Source: Paracoccaceae bacterium
GTDB lineage: Bacteria; Pseudomonadota; Alphaproteobacteria; Rhodobacterales; Rhodobacteraceae
Length of the DNA stretch: 64,000 nucleotides
Reading direction: 5' to 3'
Assembly (NCBI GenBank): GCA_004153385.1
Contig: SDAL01000001.1
Location: forward strand, 434,001-498,000
The position numbers were made by a program, and so were the translations under genes. Every line of letters begins with the position of its first letter. The stretch's first letter is position 1. This document shows, in pieces, positions 38,336 through 47,165 of the stretch. Under the pieces are notes generated by a model. It saw only the letters and a program-made list of their open reading frames with translations, had not been told where the DNA came from and did no database searches.

Positions 38336-39667
38336 ATGGCACGGATGATGAAGGTTGCGATCGTCGATGACGAAGAGGATATGCGCCAGTCAGTCAGCCA
38401 ATGGCTGGCCCTGTCGGGCTTTGACACCGAAACCTACGATTGCGCGGAAAGCGCGCTGAAAGATATCGGCGCGGATTGGCCCGGCGTGGTGATTTCCGAT
38501 ATCCGCATGCCTGGCATGGACGGAATGGAATTCCTCAAGCGGTTGATGAGCATCGACAGCGGTCTGCCGGTGATTATGATCACGGGCCATGGCGACGTGC
38601 CGATGGCGGTCGAGGCGATGCGGATGGGGGCCATGGATTTCATGGAAAAACCGTTCAACCCTGACAGGATGACCGAACTGGCCAAACGCGCGACCCAAGC
38701 GCGGCGTCAAACGCTGGAAAGCCGCGCGATCCGCAAGGATCTGGCATCCGGCGAGCAGATCATGGGCCGTTTGATCGGCACCTCAGAACCGATGGAACGC
38801 CTGCGCGAGGATATTCTGGATCTGAGCCAAGCCGACGGCCATGTGCTGATCGACGGCGAGACAGGCACGGGCAAGACGCTGGTCGCCCATGCGCTGCATG
38901 CGACGGGTTCGCGTGCGGGCAAGGCCTTGGTCAGCCTGTCGTGCGCGGCCTACGGCGAGGAGGATCTGGCCGCAAAGCTGTTCGGCCCCGTGGCAGATAG
39001 CGGTCTGCCTTTGGTGGAAAAGGCGCGGGGCGGCACCCTGTGTCTGGAAGATATCGAGGCGCTGTCGCCCGGTTTGCAGGCGCGGCTTTTGACCTTTATC
39101 AGCGAGCAGGGCAGCCCCGCCGAGACACGGATCATCGCCATCTGCAACCAGCATGGTGAGGGACAGACCCTTGAGGACGCGTTGCGTCCTGATCTTTATT
39201 TCCGGCTGGCGGCGTTGAAAATCACCTTGCCGCCGCTGCGAAACCGCGGCGAGGATGTGCTGACGTTGTTTTCACGTATGGCGGAGGAGTTCTCCGATGA
39301 ATACGGCTGCGAGCCACCGGAGCTGACCGCGCAAGAGGCCGCGCAGCTGCTTCAGGCGCCGTGGCCGGGCAATGTGCGCCAGCTGATCAACGTGGCAGAG
39401 CGCGCGGTTTTGCAGGCGCGTCGGGGGTCTGGCTCCATTGCGTCATTGCTCATGACCGATGACGACGACAGTTCTACGCCTGCGATCACCACCGAAGGCA
39501 AGCCGCTCAAGGAATATGTCGAGAATTTCGAGAAAATGCTGATCGACAATACCATGCGCCGGCACAAGGGCTCTATTTCGAGCGTGATGGACGAGCTTTG
39601 TCTGCCGCGCCGTACCCTGAATGAAAAAATGGCCAAATATGGTCTGAGCCGGCAAGATTATCTGTAA
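38336..39667 (+). CDS. dctD: DctD-type response regulator with a degenerate sigma-54 contact region
   Basis: The 443-residue protein has a receiver domain (phosphoacceptor Asp55 in VVISDIRMPGMDG), an AAA+ domain (Walker A GETGTGKT near residue 174; arginine-finger region DLYFRLAALKITLPPLRNR) and a C-terminal Fis-type helix-turn-helix (KGSISSVMDELCLPRRTLNEKM). The loop that should read GAFTGA is missing: after KLFG the sequence is PVADSGLPLVEKARGGT. The Walker B region reads LCLEDIEAL instead of LFLDEI. Such an AAA+ protein should not be able to remodel sigma-54 holoenzyme and may act with sigma-70, as described for NtrC of Rhodobacter capsulatus. It is the partner of dctB just upstream. Confidence 0.9.
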   Translation: MARMMKVAIVDDEEDMRQSVSQWLALSGFDTETYDCAESALKDIGADWPGVVISDIRMPGMDGMEFLKRLMSIDSGLPVIMITGHGDVPMAVEAMRMGAMDFMEKPFNPDRMTELAKRATQARRQTLESRAIRKDLASGEQIMGRLIGTSEPMERLREDILDLSQADGHVLIDGETGTGKTLVAHALHATGSRAGKALVSLSCAAYGEEDLAAKLFGPVADSGLPLVEKARGGTLCLEDIEALSPGLQARLLTFISEQGSPAETRIIAICNQHGEGQTLEDALRPDLYFRLAALKITLPPLRNRGEDVLTLFSRMAEEFSDEYGCEPPELTAQEAAQLLQAPWPGNVRQLINVAERAVLQARRGSGSIASLLMTDDDDSSTPAITTEGKPLKEYVENFEKMLIDNTMRRHKGSISSVMDELCLPRRTLNEKMAKYGLSRQDYL

Positions 39668-39683
39668 TATCCATACTGTTTGA

Positions 39684-39712
39684 AAAAAGGGGGGCATTGC
39701 CTCCCTTTTTAT
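39684..39712 (+). terminator. Intrinsic terminator of dctB-dctD
   Basis: AAAAAGGG-G-GGC, an ATT loop and GCC-T-CCCTTTTT form a stem with a final T-run, 16 bases after the dctD stop codon. The A-run on the left side would also allow it to act on the minus strand. Confidence 0.85.
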
Positions 39713-40259
39713 CAGCTGTCTCTGTGGGGGGATGTTCGCGGGCATGCGGCCTTCATATCCTTGATATCCGACAGGCGGACGGGGCAAGGCGGGCGCGGGT
39801 ATACGGCTTGATATGACAGTCAATCTGGGCCGTTAACCGAAGCTTGACGAAAAACAGATTGTATTTTCTCCATTCCCGAGGCTATTGTCGTCATTATGTT
39901 GGCAATCCGTTACGAATGACGGTTATAGCCCACCGATTTCGCTGATTACCGGCCTGTTGGTCTGCGCAGTTCCTGCGCGGTGGCACGCCGGATCAACCGA
40001 TTGGCCGAAAGGCCGTGTGTACACCTGCGGCCCCATATCTAGGGTTGGCAGGTCTTAATTGGGCGGCACGGGACAGATCCCGACCGCTTGGGACGAACCG
40101 CGATGACGCGTATGAGCATAGCACCGGAGAAGACGGGCAGGCCAACCGCCGCCGCCTCCATTGTGCGTCCTCTGCGCGATCTCGCCCTCAGATCAGACCT
40201 CGCACACCGTTGCCGGACGCTATGTCCGCAGCGCGGTGCTGCGCGGAGAAATAGGACCA
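39713..40259 (+). promoter_or_regulatory. Long upstream region of rne
   Basis: The 547 bases before the RNase E start hold no gene on either strand. The left part (39830-39925) is AT-richer and probably carries the promoter. The right part (about 39950-40259) would be a 5' leader of 250-300 bases with many complementary GC tracts. RNase E controls its own mRNA through its 5' UTR in Escherichia coli; a similar use here is inference. Confidence 0.4.
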
Positions 40260-43115
40260 ATGGCGAAGAAGATGCTTATCGATGCCACCCATGCGGAAGA
40301 GACCCGCATCGTGGTGGTCGACGGGAACAAAGTAGAAGAATTTGACTTTGAGACCATAAACAAACGGCAACTGGCCGGAAATATCTACCTTGCGAAAGTG
40401 ACGCGGGTGGAGCCGTCCTTGCAGGCGGCCTTTGTGGATTATGGCGGAAACCGGCATGGTTTTCTTGCCTTTGCCGAGATCCACCCCGATTATTATCAAA
40501 TTCCGATGGCCGACCGTCAGGCATTGCTGGAAGAAGAGCAAGCGCTTGCAAAAGCCGAGGAAGAAGAGGAAGAGAAACCGGCCCGTCAAGCACGCCGCCG
40601 TCGTCGCAGCCCGCGTAAAGAGGGCGAGGCCAAGGCGGAGCAATCGGCCGATCACGATGATGTCGTGCGTTCGGAAGATATCCCCGGTATGGGCGTGGCA
40701 GATTCCGATGACACTTCCGATCAAGACGACAGCGATGCCATCGACAGCTCCGATGACGGTGCGATGGACGATGACCGCTCGACCGGCCCGTCGGACGCCC
40801 GCGCCAGCGAGGAGGGTATTGAATCGGTTGCTGATGAAGATGTGACCGAAGAAATCCAGCGCCCGCGCAAGCCGCGCCCACGCCGGTTTAAAATCCAGGA
40901 AGTGATCAAGGTCCGCCAGATCATGCTGGTTCAGGTGGTCAAGGAAGAACGCGGCAACAAAGGCGCCGCGCTGACAACCTATTTGTCGCTTGCCGGGCGG
41001 TATTGCGTTTTGATGCCGAACACCGCGCGTGGCGGTGGTATTTCGCGCAAAATCACCAATGCGGCTGATCGCAAGAAGCTCAAGGAAATCGCGCAGGAAC
41101 TTTTGGTGCCGCAAGGCGCGGGCCTGATTATCCGTACGGCAGGCGCACAGCGCACCAAGACCGAGATCCGTCGCGACTACGAATATCTGATGCGTTTGTG
41201 GGAACAGATCCGTGCGCTGACCATGCGCTCGGTCGCGCCTGCGCCGATCTATGAAGAAGGCGATCTGATCAAACGCTCGATCCGTGATCTGTATTCGCGC
41301 GATATCGACGAGGTTCTGGTCGAGGGCGAGCGTGGCTACCGCGCGGCCAAAGACTTCATGAAGATGATCATGCCCTCGCACGCCAAGAACGTGAAGCACT
41401 ACACCGAGGCGCTGCCGCTTTATGCGCGCTATCAGGTGGAAGGCTATTTGGGTGGCATGTTCAACCCTGTCGTCCAGCTGAAATCGGGCGGCTATATCGT
41501 GATTGGCGTGACAGAGGCGCTGGTTGCGATCGACGTCAACTCGGGACGGGCCACGAAAGAAGGCTCGATCGAGGATACGGCCACCAAAACCAACCTTGAG
41601 GCCGCCGAAGAGATCGCCCGCCAGTTGCGTCTGCGCGATCTGGCAGGTCTGATCGTGATCGACTTCATCGATATGGACGAGCGTAAGAACAACGCCGCCG
41701 TCGAGAAGAAGATGAAAGACAATCTCAAAACCGACCGTGCGCGCATTCAGGTCGGGCGGATTTCGGGCTTTGGGCTTTTGGAAATGTCGCGCCAGCGCTT
41801 GCGCCCTGGTATGCTGGAGTCCACCACGCAACCTTGCGCACATTGCCATGGCACGGGGTTGATCCGCTCGGATGATAGCCTTGCCTTGCAGGTGTTGCGC
41901 GAGATCGAGGAAGAAGCGACACGCAAACGCGCCCGTGAACTGTTGGTGCGCGTGCCTGTCGCCGTGGCAAACTACCTGATGAACGCCAAGCGCGAACATG
42001 TGGCGTTGATTGAAGGTCGCTACGGGATCTCCATTCGTGTGGAATCCGATCCGGCGCTTGTATCGCCCGATTTCTCGATCGAAAAGTTCAAGACGGCGAC
42101 GCGCGTCGTACCGGATGTTGTCCTTGATGTGGTGCAGGCCTCTGCGCAGTTGATGTCGGATATCGACGATGCGGATGTCGCCGAGGACGAGCCCGAGCTG
42201 GATGAGCCGACTGAGCAGTCCCGCCCGCCCGAGCCTGATGCCGAAGGCGACGATCAGCCCAAGAAAAAGAAGCGCCGTCGTCGTCGCCGGAAGAAGACAA
42301 ACGGGGATGAGGCACAATCGAACGCGACCGAGGATAACCAGTCTCAGGATGAGGATGGTGAGGCGGCCCAGAGCAGCGAAGAGGCTACTGCCGAGAGCGA
42401 TGAGGACACAGGACGGCCCGCAAGACGCCGCACGCGTGTCCGGTCCAACAAATCGGTGCCTGCATCTTCCGAGGCAGCGCCGGCGGTGCAAACGGCTGAG
42501 GCTGGCACAGACGAGGCAGCCCCTGCGGCCAAACCGGCTCGGGCCCGCCGCTCGCGGTCGCGCAAACCTGCGGCGGCCCAAAGCTCTGCGGCAACCGAGA
42601 CAGTCGAGGCCGCGACCACATCGCCTGAGGCGATAGCGCCCGAGACTACGGTGCCCGAGGCAGAACCCGTCCCTGCGGCGGTCACTGCACCGATGCCGGA
42701 AGCCGCGCCCGCAGCAACTGGGAACGAGGGGCAAACCGCGCCGGTGTCGACCCCTGCCAAGGCCGAGGATCAACCGGCGGCCATTGCGCCCGAGCAAAGG
42801 ACGCAGGCTCCGGTCGCTGATGTGGTGGCAGATGCGGCCCCCACGCCGGCAAAGCCTGTGTCATCAGACCCGACCCAAACGGGGGCAGAGGCCGCAGCCG
42901 TGGCATCGGAGGCACCTGCGCCGGTTGTGTCGCAGCCTGAAGCGCCTGAACCTGAGGCGCCCGAGCCTGAGGCCGCGCGCCCTGCGGATCTGCCCGCCAC
43001 AGATGCGCCGCAGCCTTCCGCGCAGGTCGAGGCTGTTACTGCGCAGGCCGCACCAGCGGTGGCAGATACGGCCCCTGCCAAGCCGAAACGGCGCGGCTGG
43101 TGGAACGCTGGCTGA
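40260..43115 (+). CDS. rne: Ribonuclease E
   Basis: RNase E is the main endonuclease of mRNA decay and of rRNA/tRNA processing, and it scaffolds the degradosome. From the ATG at 40260 (MAKKMLIDATHAEETRI) it is 951 residues. The S1 domain is split by an acidic, Ser/Asp-rich insertion of about 120 residues (about 88-210), a known alphaproteobacterial feature. The catalytic Asp residues lie in ALVAIDVNSGR and IVIDFIDMDER, and the zinc-link Cys pair in QPCAHCHGTG. The C-terminal 270 residues are low-complexity, first basic (KKKKRRRRRRKK) and then Ala/Pro/Glu-rich, the disordered scaffold arm. Confidence 0.95.
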   Translation: MAKKMLIDATHAEETRIVVVDGNKVEEFDFETINKRQLAGNIYLAKVTRVEPSLQAAFVDYGGNRHGFLAFAEIHPDYYQIPMADRQALLEEEQALAKAEEEEEEKPARQARRRRRSPRKEGEAKAEQSADHDDVVRSEDIPGMGVADSDDTSDQDDSDAIDSSDDGAMDDDRSTGPSDARASEEGIESVADEDVTEEIQRPRKPRPRRFKIQEVIKVRQIMLVQVVKEERGNKGAALTTYLSLAGRYCVLMPNTARGGGISRKITNAADRKKLKEIAQELLVPQGAGLIIRTAGAQRTKTEIRRDYEYLMRLWEQIRALTMRSVAPAPIYEEGDLIKRSIRDLYSRDIDEVLVEGERGYRAAKDFMKMIMPSHAKNVKHYTEALPLYARYQVEGYLGGMFNPVVQLKSGGYIVIGVTEALVAIDVNSGRATKEGSIEDTATKTNLEAAEEIARQLRLRDLAGLIVIDFIDMDERKNNAAVEKKMKDNLKTDRARIQVGRISGFGLLEMSRQRLRPGMLESTTQPCAHCHGTGLIRSDDSLALQVLREIEEEATRKRARELLVRVPVAVANYLMNAKREHVALIEGRYGISIRVESDPALVSPDFSIEKFKTATRVVPDVVLDVVQASAQLMSDIDDADVAEDEPELDEPTEQSRPPEPDAEGDDQPKKKKRRRRRRKKTNGDEAQSNATEDNQSQDEDGEAAQSSEEATAESDEDTGRPARRRTRVRSNKSVPASSEAAPAVQTAEAGTDEAAPAAKPARARRSRSRKPAAAQSSAATETVEAATTSPEAIAPETTVPEAEPVPAAVTAPMPEAAPAATGNEGQTAPVSTPAKAEDQPAAIAPEQRTQAPVADVVADAAPTPAKPVSSDPTQTGAEAAAVASEAPAPVVSQPEAPEPEAPEPEAARPADLPATDAPQPSAQVEAVTAQAAPAVADTAPAKPKRRGWWNAG

Positions 43116-43166
43116 TTTGCAGCCCGGCAGGCCCAAGATAACTGGCCTTAGATAAGAGCATTGAAG

Positions 43167-43197
43167 AAGCCTCGGTCATGGCACCGGGGCTTTTTTT
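43167..43197 (+). terminator. Intrinsic terminator of rne
   Basis: AAGCC-T-CGGT, a CATGGC loop and ACCG-G-GGCTT are followed by seven T. It lies 51 bases after the rne stop codon. Confidence 0.9.
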
Positions 43198-43291
43198 ATT
43201 CTGCTCTGGTGGGGGCAAGGGACAGGTGCCGCCAGAGCAAGACGCACCGGCCCGCGCGCGCATTTATCTGTGAGGTTCGTGGTCTATCAGG

Positions 43292-43564
43292 TTATTTCCG
43301 GCGTACCAGATACACCAGAACGGTGTCACGGACGTGCGCCGATATCAGCTCGTGGCCTGAGTGTTCGCAAAAATGCGCCACATCCACCCAAGAGGCTTTG
43401 TCGGTGGCCTCCAGTTGGGCCACCGCACCTTGGGGCAGCCCTTCGAGCACCTTTCGCAGGCGCAAAACGGGCAGGGGGCACAAAAGCCCCTTGGCATCTA
43501 TCCATGTGGTATCGTCTGTATCGTTCATCGCGACATTGTGCGCAGCCAGCGACGAATTGTCCAT
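43292..43564 (-). CDS. TusA-family sulfur carrier protein
   Basis: The 90-residue frame (78 residues if the second ATG at 43526-43528 is used) has the TusA signature WIDAKGLLCPLPVLRLRKVL, with the persulfide-carrying Cys in the CPxP motif at residue 29 (17 from the second ATG). A typical beta-alpha-beta pattern follows. TusA-like proteins relay sulfur for tRNA thiolation, molybdenum cofactor or sulfur oxidation. The specific pathway is unclear. Neither start has a good ribosome binding site. It is divergent from a CcdA-type gene, 57 bases apart. Confidence 0.88.
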   Translation of the reverse strand: MDNSSLAAHNVAMNDTDDTTWIDAKGLLCPLPVLRLRKVLEGLPQGAVAQLEATDKASWVDVAHFCEHSGHELISAHVRDTVLVYLVRRK

Positions 43565-43621
43565 TCCGAAGCGGCAAAAAGGGGCATGACGCTGACTGTC
43601 TGATCGCGTATGACTTGGCCC

Positions 43622-44380
43622 ATGTTTGATGCACAGCTCGTTTTGGATGCAGGTTTCCTACCTGCCTTGTTTGTCGCGGCTCTGGCCGGGTTTCTATCAT
43701 TTCTCAGCCCTTGCGTTTTGCCGATTGTGCCGCCCTATCTGGCCTATATGGGCGGGGTATCGGTTGCCGATATGCATGGCGGGCAGGGCAAGGCCCGCGG
43801 CAAAGTGTTTCTGGCAGCGGTGTTTTTTGTGCTGGGGCTTTCCACTGTTTTTCTCCTGATGGGGATAAGCGCCTCTGCATTGGGGCGTGCGCTGGGGCCT
43901 TATCAAGGCGTGCTCAACCAGATTGCTGCCGTGGTCATCATGCTGTTTGGCGCGCATTTTATCGGTATCTATCGCTTCGGCTTCATGGACCGCGAGGCGC
44001 GGATCGAGGCCTCCGCCTCGGGGGGATCGGCCATGGGGGCCTATGTGTTGGGGCTGGCCTTCGCGTTCGGTTGGACGCCGTGTCTGGGGCCGATACTGGG
44101 CGCGATCTTGGGTGTGGCCGCGTCCGGTTCGGATGTGTCGCGCGGGGTGGGCTTGCTTGCGGCCTATGCCCTTGGGCTTGGTGTGCCGTTTTTGCTCGTG
44201 GCCGCGTTCTTTCCCCGCCTCGAGGGAGCGATGCGCTGGATGAGGCGTCATATGGGCCGGATCGAGAAAATCTCGGGCCTGATGCTATGGACCGTGGGGT
44301 TGATGATGCTCACAGGCCAGTTCACCGATTTCAGTTTCTGGCTGCTGGAAACATTCCCCTTCCTAGCCACAATCGGATAA
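43622..44380 (+). CDS. CcdA-type cytochrome c biogenesis/thiol-disulfide transmembrane protein
   Basis: From the ATG at 43622 it is 252 residues with six membrane segments. The two redox Cys lie in FLSFLSPCVLPIVPPY (helix 1) and AFGWTPCLGPILGAIL (helix 4), the CcdA/DsbD-beta pair that passes electrons from cytosolic thioredoxin to the periplasm for haem attachment or thiol repair. It is preceded by a divergent tusA-like gene, suggesting a shared sulfur/thiol theme. An upstream in-frame ATG at 43610 is possible. Confidence 0.9.
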   Translation: MFDAQLVLDAGFLPALFVAALAGFLSFLSPCVLPIVPPYLAYMGGVSVADMHGGQGKARGKVFLAAVFFVLGLSTVFLLMGISASALGRALGPYQGVLNQIAAVVIMLFGAHFIGIYRFGFMDREARIEASASGGSAMGAYVLGLAFAFGWTPCLGPILGAILGVAASGSDVSRGVGLLAAYALGLGVPFLLVAAFFPRLEGAMRWMRRHMGRIEKISGLMLWTVGLMMLTGQFTDFSFWLLETFPFLATIG

Positions 44381-44546
44381 TTTCTGGCAACCGCGCCCCG
44401 CAAAGGGGCGGCAGGCAGGGCAGAGCCCTATCGCATTCGCGCGCAGGGTATGGCGAGCGGCTGCATATAGCCCGCGATTACAGACCCCGTTAAGGCTGAC
44501 AGCCTGCCCTTGACATACAGGGCAGGCCGCTAGGCTTGCGCAGGGG

Positions 44547-45089
44547 CTAGGTTTTTAGAAATGCATCCGTGTCGATGACGTCACCATATGCGAAGGCAAG
44601 CGCCCCCATGATCGCCACCTGCACTTGGTCCGCCGGCGTTGTCTCGGTGCCAAACTCGATATCACGGGTTGCGCAGGCATCGTGGAGTGTTGTGGTTTCA
44701 TAGCCAAGGTCATTTGCGGCCCGCGTGGTCGCATCGATACACATGTGGCTCATGGCACCGATCACCACGACATTTGTGATGCCATGCTGATCGAGGAGTT
44801 CCTTGAGGCCGGTATCGCGGAACGCATTGGGAAACGCCTTGGTTATGACGGCCTCGTCCTCTCGCGGGGCGACGGTTTTATTGATCTCGGCCCCGTCGCT
44901 GCCCGGAACGAATATCGGGCCATCTGGCGACTCGTGGCGGATATTCACCACCAGATCCCCGACGGTGCGGGCATGTTGCACAACCTTGGCCGCATTTGCG
45001 GCGGCCTGTTCGATCCCGTGAAGCGGAAGTTTGCCTGTGGGCCAGTATTCATTTTGTAGATCAACGACAAGAATAGCGCGTCTGGGCAT
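44547..45089 (-). CDS. Isochorismatase-family cysteine hydrolase
   Basis: The 180-residue protein has the catalytic triad of the family: Asp in AILVVDLQNEYW near residue 10, Lys in AVITKAFPNAF, and Cys in VIGAMSHMCIDATTRAA near residue 117, plus the cis-peptide region before it. Members hydrolyse amides such as nicotinamide or N-carbamoyl compounds; the substrate here is not clear. It is divergent from a GlxA-type regulator, a frequent pairing in which the regulator controls the hydrolase gene. Confidence 0.88.
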   Translation of the reverse strand: MPRRAILVVDLQNEYWPTGKLPLHGIEQAAANAAKVVQHARTVGDLVVNIRHESPDGPIFVPGSDGAEINKTVAPREDEAVITKAFPNAFRDTGLKELLDQHGITNVVVIGAMSHMCIDATTRAANDLGYETTTLHDACATRDIEFGTETTPADQVQVAIMGALAFAYGDVIDTDAFLKT

Positions 45090-45187
45090 TGAGTGCTCCT
45101 TTGGTGCGGTTGGTGTTGCACAAGATATCGTGGCGGGGCAAAAACAGACCAGTGGCGATATCGAAATAACAAAGGGCTATAACGACA

Positions 45188-46156
45188 ATGGCACAGGTGG
45201 ACATAGGGATCGTGCTATATCCGGGGGTGCAGATGTCTGCCGTTCTGGGGTTGAGCGATCTGTTCGCCATTGCCGCGCGTTCAGCCACGCGCAGCCAGAC
45301 CGCAGTGCCAGATATTGGCGTCCACCAGCTTCATCTGGACTGCGCCGCATCGGGGCAGTTGGTCGCGACGCCGCCCGCTGAGGGACCGCCGGTTGCGGCC
45401 AGCCGGTATGATGTGCTGCTTCTACCGCCCTCGCTCCAGCCGCCGATCAGCCCGGCCGAGGCAGAGCCTTTTGCACGGTGTCTTCGCGATCATCATGCCC
45501 AGGGTGCGGTGCTTGCGGCCGTGTGCGGTGGGGCGTTTGTCCTTGCACAGACAGGGCTGATGCACGGCCGTGCGATGACGACGCACTGGACCTATGCGCA
45601 AACGCTGCAAAACCGCCATCGCGATGTTCACGTGGACACCGACAGGCTGGTGATTGACGGCGGCGATATCATTTCGGCCGGTGGCCTGATGGCGTGGATC
45701 GATCTTGGCCTGATCCTTGTGAACCGTTTCCTCGGGCCGGTTGCAATGGCTGACACCGCGCGCATGATGCTTGTCGATCTGCCCGGGCGTGAGCAACGCT
45801 ACTACAGTGGCTTTCTGCCGCGCCTGTCTCATGGTGATACAGCGATACTGAAGGCACAGCATCACCTGCAGGCAAGCGAAGGCAGGGACGCCCGCCTTGA
45901 TGTGCTGGCAAAGCAGGCGGGGCTGGAGCCACGCACCTTCCTACGCCGTTTCGCGAAAGCGACCGGACTGACTGCCACCGATTACGCACAGCGGCTGCGG
46001 GTTGCCAAAGCGCAAGAGCTGCTCCAGTTCAGCCAGCAACCGATCGAGCGGGTGGCATGGCAGGTGGGCTATAGCGATCCGGGTGCGTTCAGAAAGGTCT
46101 TCCACCGTATCGTCGGACTGACACCGGGGGAGTACCGGCAGCGGTTCCATGCTTGA
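45188..46156 (+). CDS. GlxA-family AraC-type transcriptional regulator with DJ-1/PfpI domain
   Basis: The 322-residue protein has an N-terminal DJ-1/PfpI-like domain (VDIGIVLYPGVQMSAVLGLSD ... AAVCGGAFVLAQTGLMHGR, with a Cys at the nucleophile elbow) and a C-terminal AraC DNA-binding domain with two helix-turn-helix motifs (RLDVLAKQAGLEPRTFLRRF and ERVAWQVGYSDPGAFRKVFHRI). It probably senses a small amide or amine and regulates the divergent isochorismatase-family gene 98 bases away. Confidence 0.88.
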   Translation: MAQVDIGIVLYPGVQMSAVLGLSDLFAIAARSATRSQTAVPDIGVHQLHLDCAASGQLVATPPAEGPPVAASRYDVLLLPPSLQPPISPAEAEPFARCLRDHHAQGAVLAAVCGGAFVLAQTGLMHGRAMTTHWTYAQTLQNRHRDVHVDTDRLVIDGGDIISAGGLMAWIDLGLILVNRFLGPVAMADTARMMLVDLPGREQRYYSGFLPRLSHGDTAILKAQHHLQASEGRDARLDVLAKQAGLEPRTFLRRFAKATGLTATDYAQRLRVAKAQELLQFSQQPIERVAWQVGYSDPGAFRKVFHRIVGLTPGEYRQRFHA

Positions 46157-46400
46157 ACGGCTCTGGCCGCGCTGCAAGACCGCCCCGATACCGTGCGCCC
46201 GCCTTACGCCAGTTGGCGTTTCCATCAGGCCGATCAAAGGGCCGTGGGACGCGCCAGGTAAAGGACCGTCGGGCGCGTCAGGTATTGGAATGCCGCTATG
46301 GTATATCCGGTCACCTGCCATCGGGCTGCGTGGTTTGCGCGAAACAAAAAGGCTGGTCTTGTCGGCTATTGTCTTGCCGGACCGCAACCGTGACACCGGC
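46157..46400. other. Intergenic region after the GlxA-type gene
   Basis: No supported gene lies in the 244 bases between the GlxA-type regulator and the MarR remnant. No terminator-like hairpin stands out. Confidence 0.4.
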
Positions 46401-46605
46401 TCAGTCCTGTGTCATTTCTGCGTTCAGGTCATCTACAAACTGCCGCATCAACTTTGCCGGTTGTGCGAAGTCCGTATGGGACCAACGTGTGAGAAGCGGT
46501 GAAATTATGCGTTCGCGAGCTGTGTGAAGTACAATGGCAAGATCCTTGCCTGCATCGGTCAGGGTGACCACCCTGACGCGCCGGTTCGCCGATCATGCGG
46601 CCTGA
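46401..46605 (-). pseudogene. C-terminal remnant of a MarR-family regulator
   Basis: On the minus strand one frame reads RRVRVVTLTDAGKDLAIVL, HTARERIISPLLTRWS and HTDFAQPAKLMRQFVDDL and ends in MTQD-stop at 46401-46403. This matches the wing and the C-terminal dimerisation helix of MarR proteins. Upstream codons are interrupted by a stop, and the helix-turn-helix is absent or frameshifted, so the gene is broken. Confidence 0.6.
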
Positions 46606-46625
46606 AACCAGTCGCTGGTACCGGT

Positions 46626-46643
46626 GACGGGCGAACGCCCGTC
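46626..46643. other. Perfect 7-bp hairpin downstream of the DUF3429 gene
   Basis: GACGGGC, a four-base GAAC loop and GCCCGTC lie about 50 bases after the DUF3429 stop codon. There is no T-run. It may mark the 3' end of that transcript. Confidence 0.4.
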
Positions 46644-46691
46644 GTCCGTCGCTCGTCGCATAGCCTACACCAGCGAAGTCTTGTCGGCGCA

Positions 46692-47165
46692 TCAGCTGAA
46701 CGACGCCAAACAGGCCCCCGTCAGCATCATCAACGCTGCACACCCCATCTGTACCGGACGCAGGTGGGCAAAATAAAGCGGTGCCTCCTCGCGGCGCGCT
46801 GCAATCGGGTCGATCACCGCGATCACGCCGTAGCCTACCGCAAGAAACCAAAGCGCGGGAACAGGGGGCAGCACAAGGGCAACCAGCCCCCACAAAAAGA
46901 ACCCCATCATCGTCACCAGCTGGATGGCGCGTGGTCCACCCGGTGTCCGAAAGCTCAGGCCGCGCCGGACGCCTGCCAGAAACAGGATGATCACACTGCC
47001 CCAAAGGGCCATCGCAGCCGCAATAAACCCTGTGATTTCAGTTGGAAGCACCATAAGGCAGGCGCCCGCAACCATCGGCAGGATTGGTAGCCAACCGAAG
47101 ATCTTGCCATCCAACGGGATGCGCCAGCGTTCGGTAATCCTGAAACTCCGGCTTTGATGCGCCAT
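46692..47165 (-). CDS. DUF3429 domain-containing membrane protein
   Basis: From the ATG at 47163-47165, with an AGGGGG ribosome binding site, the protein is 157 residues with five hydrophobic segments (GWLPILPMVAGACLMVL, TGFIAAAMALWGSVIILFLAGV, LVTMMGFFLWGLVALVL, LWFLAVGYGVIAVI, GCAALMMLTGACLASF). The GVRRGLSF loop after helix 2 fits DUF3429 (TMEM69-like), inner-membrane proteins of unknown function. The longer upstream extension is not family sequence. A MarR remnant lies just downstream. Confidence 0.75.
   Translation of the reverse strand: MAHQSRSFRITERWRIPLDGKIFGWLPILPMVAGACLMVLPTEITGFIAAAMALWGSVIILFLAGVRRGLSFRTPGGPRAIQLVTMMGFFLWGLVALVLPPVPALWFLAVGYGVIAVIDPIAARREEAPLYFAHLRPVQMGCAALMMLTGACLASFS

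Noticed and set aside
40188-42797. Very long open frame on the minus strand opposite rne (869 codons)
   Set aside because: It is a shadow of the RNase E reading frame in GC-rich DNA. It has no domain, no ribosome binding site and a low-complexity His/Arg/Leu composition.
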